From the NCBI GenBank assembly GCA_015234045.1, contig JADFWU010000005.1, positions 64,107 to 109,922 on the forward strand: a DNA stretch of 45,816 bases. Direction: 5' to 3'. The translations under genes and the position numbers were made by a program. The notes beneath the pieces were generated by a model. It was not told where the DNA came from, made no database searches, and saw only the letters and a program-made list of their open reading frames with translations. The DNA is from Magnetococcales bacterium (GTDB taxonomy: Bacteria; Pseudomonadota; Magnetococcia; Magnetococcales; JADFWU01). Shown here in pieces: positions 45,639-45,816 of the stretch (position 1 is its first letter; every line of letters begins with the position of its first letter).

Positions 45639-45816
45639 GTTTTCTTCTTTGACTCTATTGATAGGTTTTCAGGTTTCTGACTGGCGGGATAACAGCCCAA
45701 TATTTTCATGTTTTCTGTAAAAAATCCCAGCTCTTCCAATGCAAAACGACCCGCTTTACTGTCTGGACGGCCTTGGAAATCCAGATAAAAATGGTATGTC
45801 CAAGGTTTGTTCAGAA
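45635..45816 (-). CDS. pheA: Prephenate dehydratase, C-terminal end (partial)
   Basis: The last 60 codons of a gene entering from the right edge read NKPWTYHFYLDFQGRPDS, then KAGRFALEELGFFTENMKILGCYPAS. This matches the C-terminal part of the ACT regulatory domain of prephenate dehydratase (family pattern PWxYxFYVDFEGH...LGSYP), where phenylalanine binds. The enzyme makes phenylpyruvate. The dehydratase domain itself is outside the window, so a chorismate mutase fusion cannot be judged. The TGA overlaps the lgt start. Confidence 0.85.
   Translation of the reverse strand, partial: LNKPWTYHFYLDFQGRPDSKAGRFALEELGFFTENMKILGCYPASQKPENLSIESKKKT

Overview
The window (about 45.8 kb, moderate GC) reads as chromosomal DNA of a Gram-negative proteobacterium. 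It carries outer-envelope genes (RlpA, MltB, ExbB/ExbD, Lgt, a YejE/YejF peptide importer), a 180-kDa-class NAD-glutamate dehydrogenase, and an acidic protein with a PopZ-like motif. The fab-mltG-tmk-holB-PSP1 gene order and a hemerythrin chemoreceptor would suit an alphaproteobacterium-related lineage such as the Magnetococcales. That placement is an inference with low confidence; there is no rRNA in the window.

Layout. 1-5.1 kb (minus strand): the start of a large acidic repeat protein, a PrxQ/Bcp peroxiredoxin, and a tightly overlapping mltB-rlpA-dacA peptidoglycan operon. 5.3-9.0 kb (plus): two overlapping half-transporter genes forming an MdlA/MdlB-like heterodimeric ABC exporter. 9.1-25.4 kb: yejE and yejF on the plus strand, held apart by about 13 kb of signalling genes. 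These are a chemoreceptor with zinc-binding (CZB) and hemerythrin domains, a triple-receiver protein with a degenerate nucleotide cyclase domain, and a minus-strand operon. That operon runs exported protein - five-HAMP/GAF hybrid kinase - CheR - CheB - REC/kinase/REC/HPt hybrid kinase. A MITE-like element of about 146 bp sits exactly at the yejE/chemoreceptor junction. 25.4-31.5 kb (plus): rnhA, a YdcH-like small protein and NAD-GDH, bracketed by a perfect 27-bp inverted repeat 6.1 kb apart.

31.5-39.3 kb (minus): a fatty-acid and replication string, fabD-fabG-acpP-fabF-mltG-tmk-holB-PSP1 (RicT-like), with mostly overlapping or tightly spaced genes. 39.7-41.7 kb: exbB-exbD-NYN nuclease-like-small unknown protein, ending at a good intrinsic terminator. 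42.0-42.4 kb: a tRNA-Gly/Cys/Gly array. 42.4-45.8 kb: pheA(end)-lgt-uvrC-pgsA.

The least routine part is the 10.6-23.7 kb signalling block. It pairs methylation enzymes (CheR and a receiver-less CheB) with a poly-HAMP hybrid kinase and no CheA or CheW in view. It is flanked by an oxygen/zinc-type receptor and by a cyclase-like protein preceded by a 15-codon aromatic leader ORF. All start sites quoted were chosen from visible ribosome binding sites and family lengths; nothing was searched in a database.
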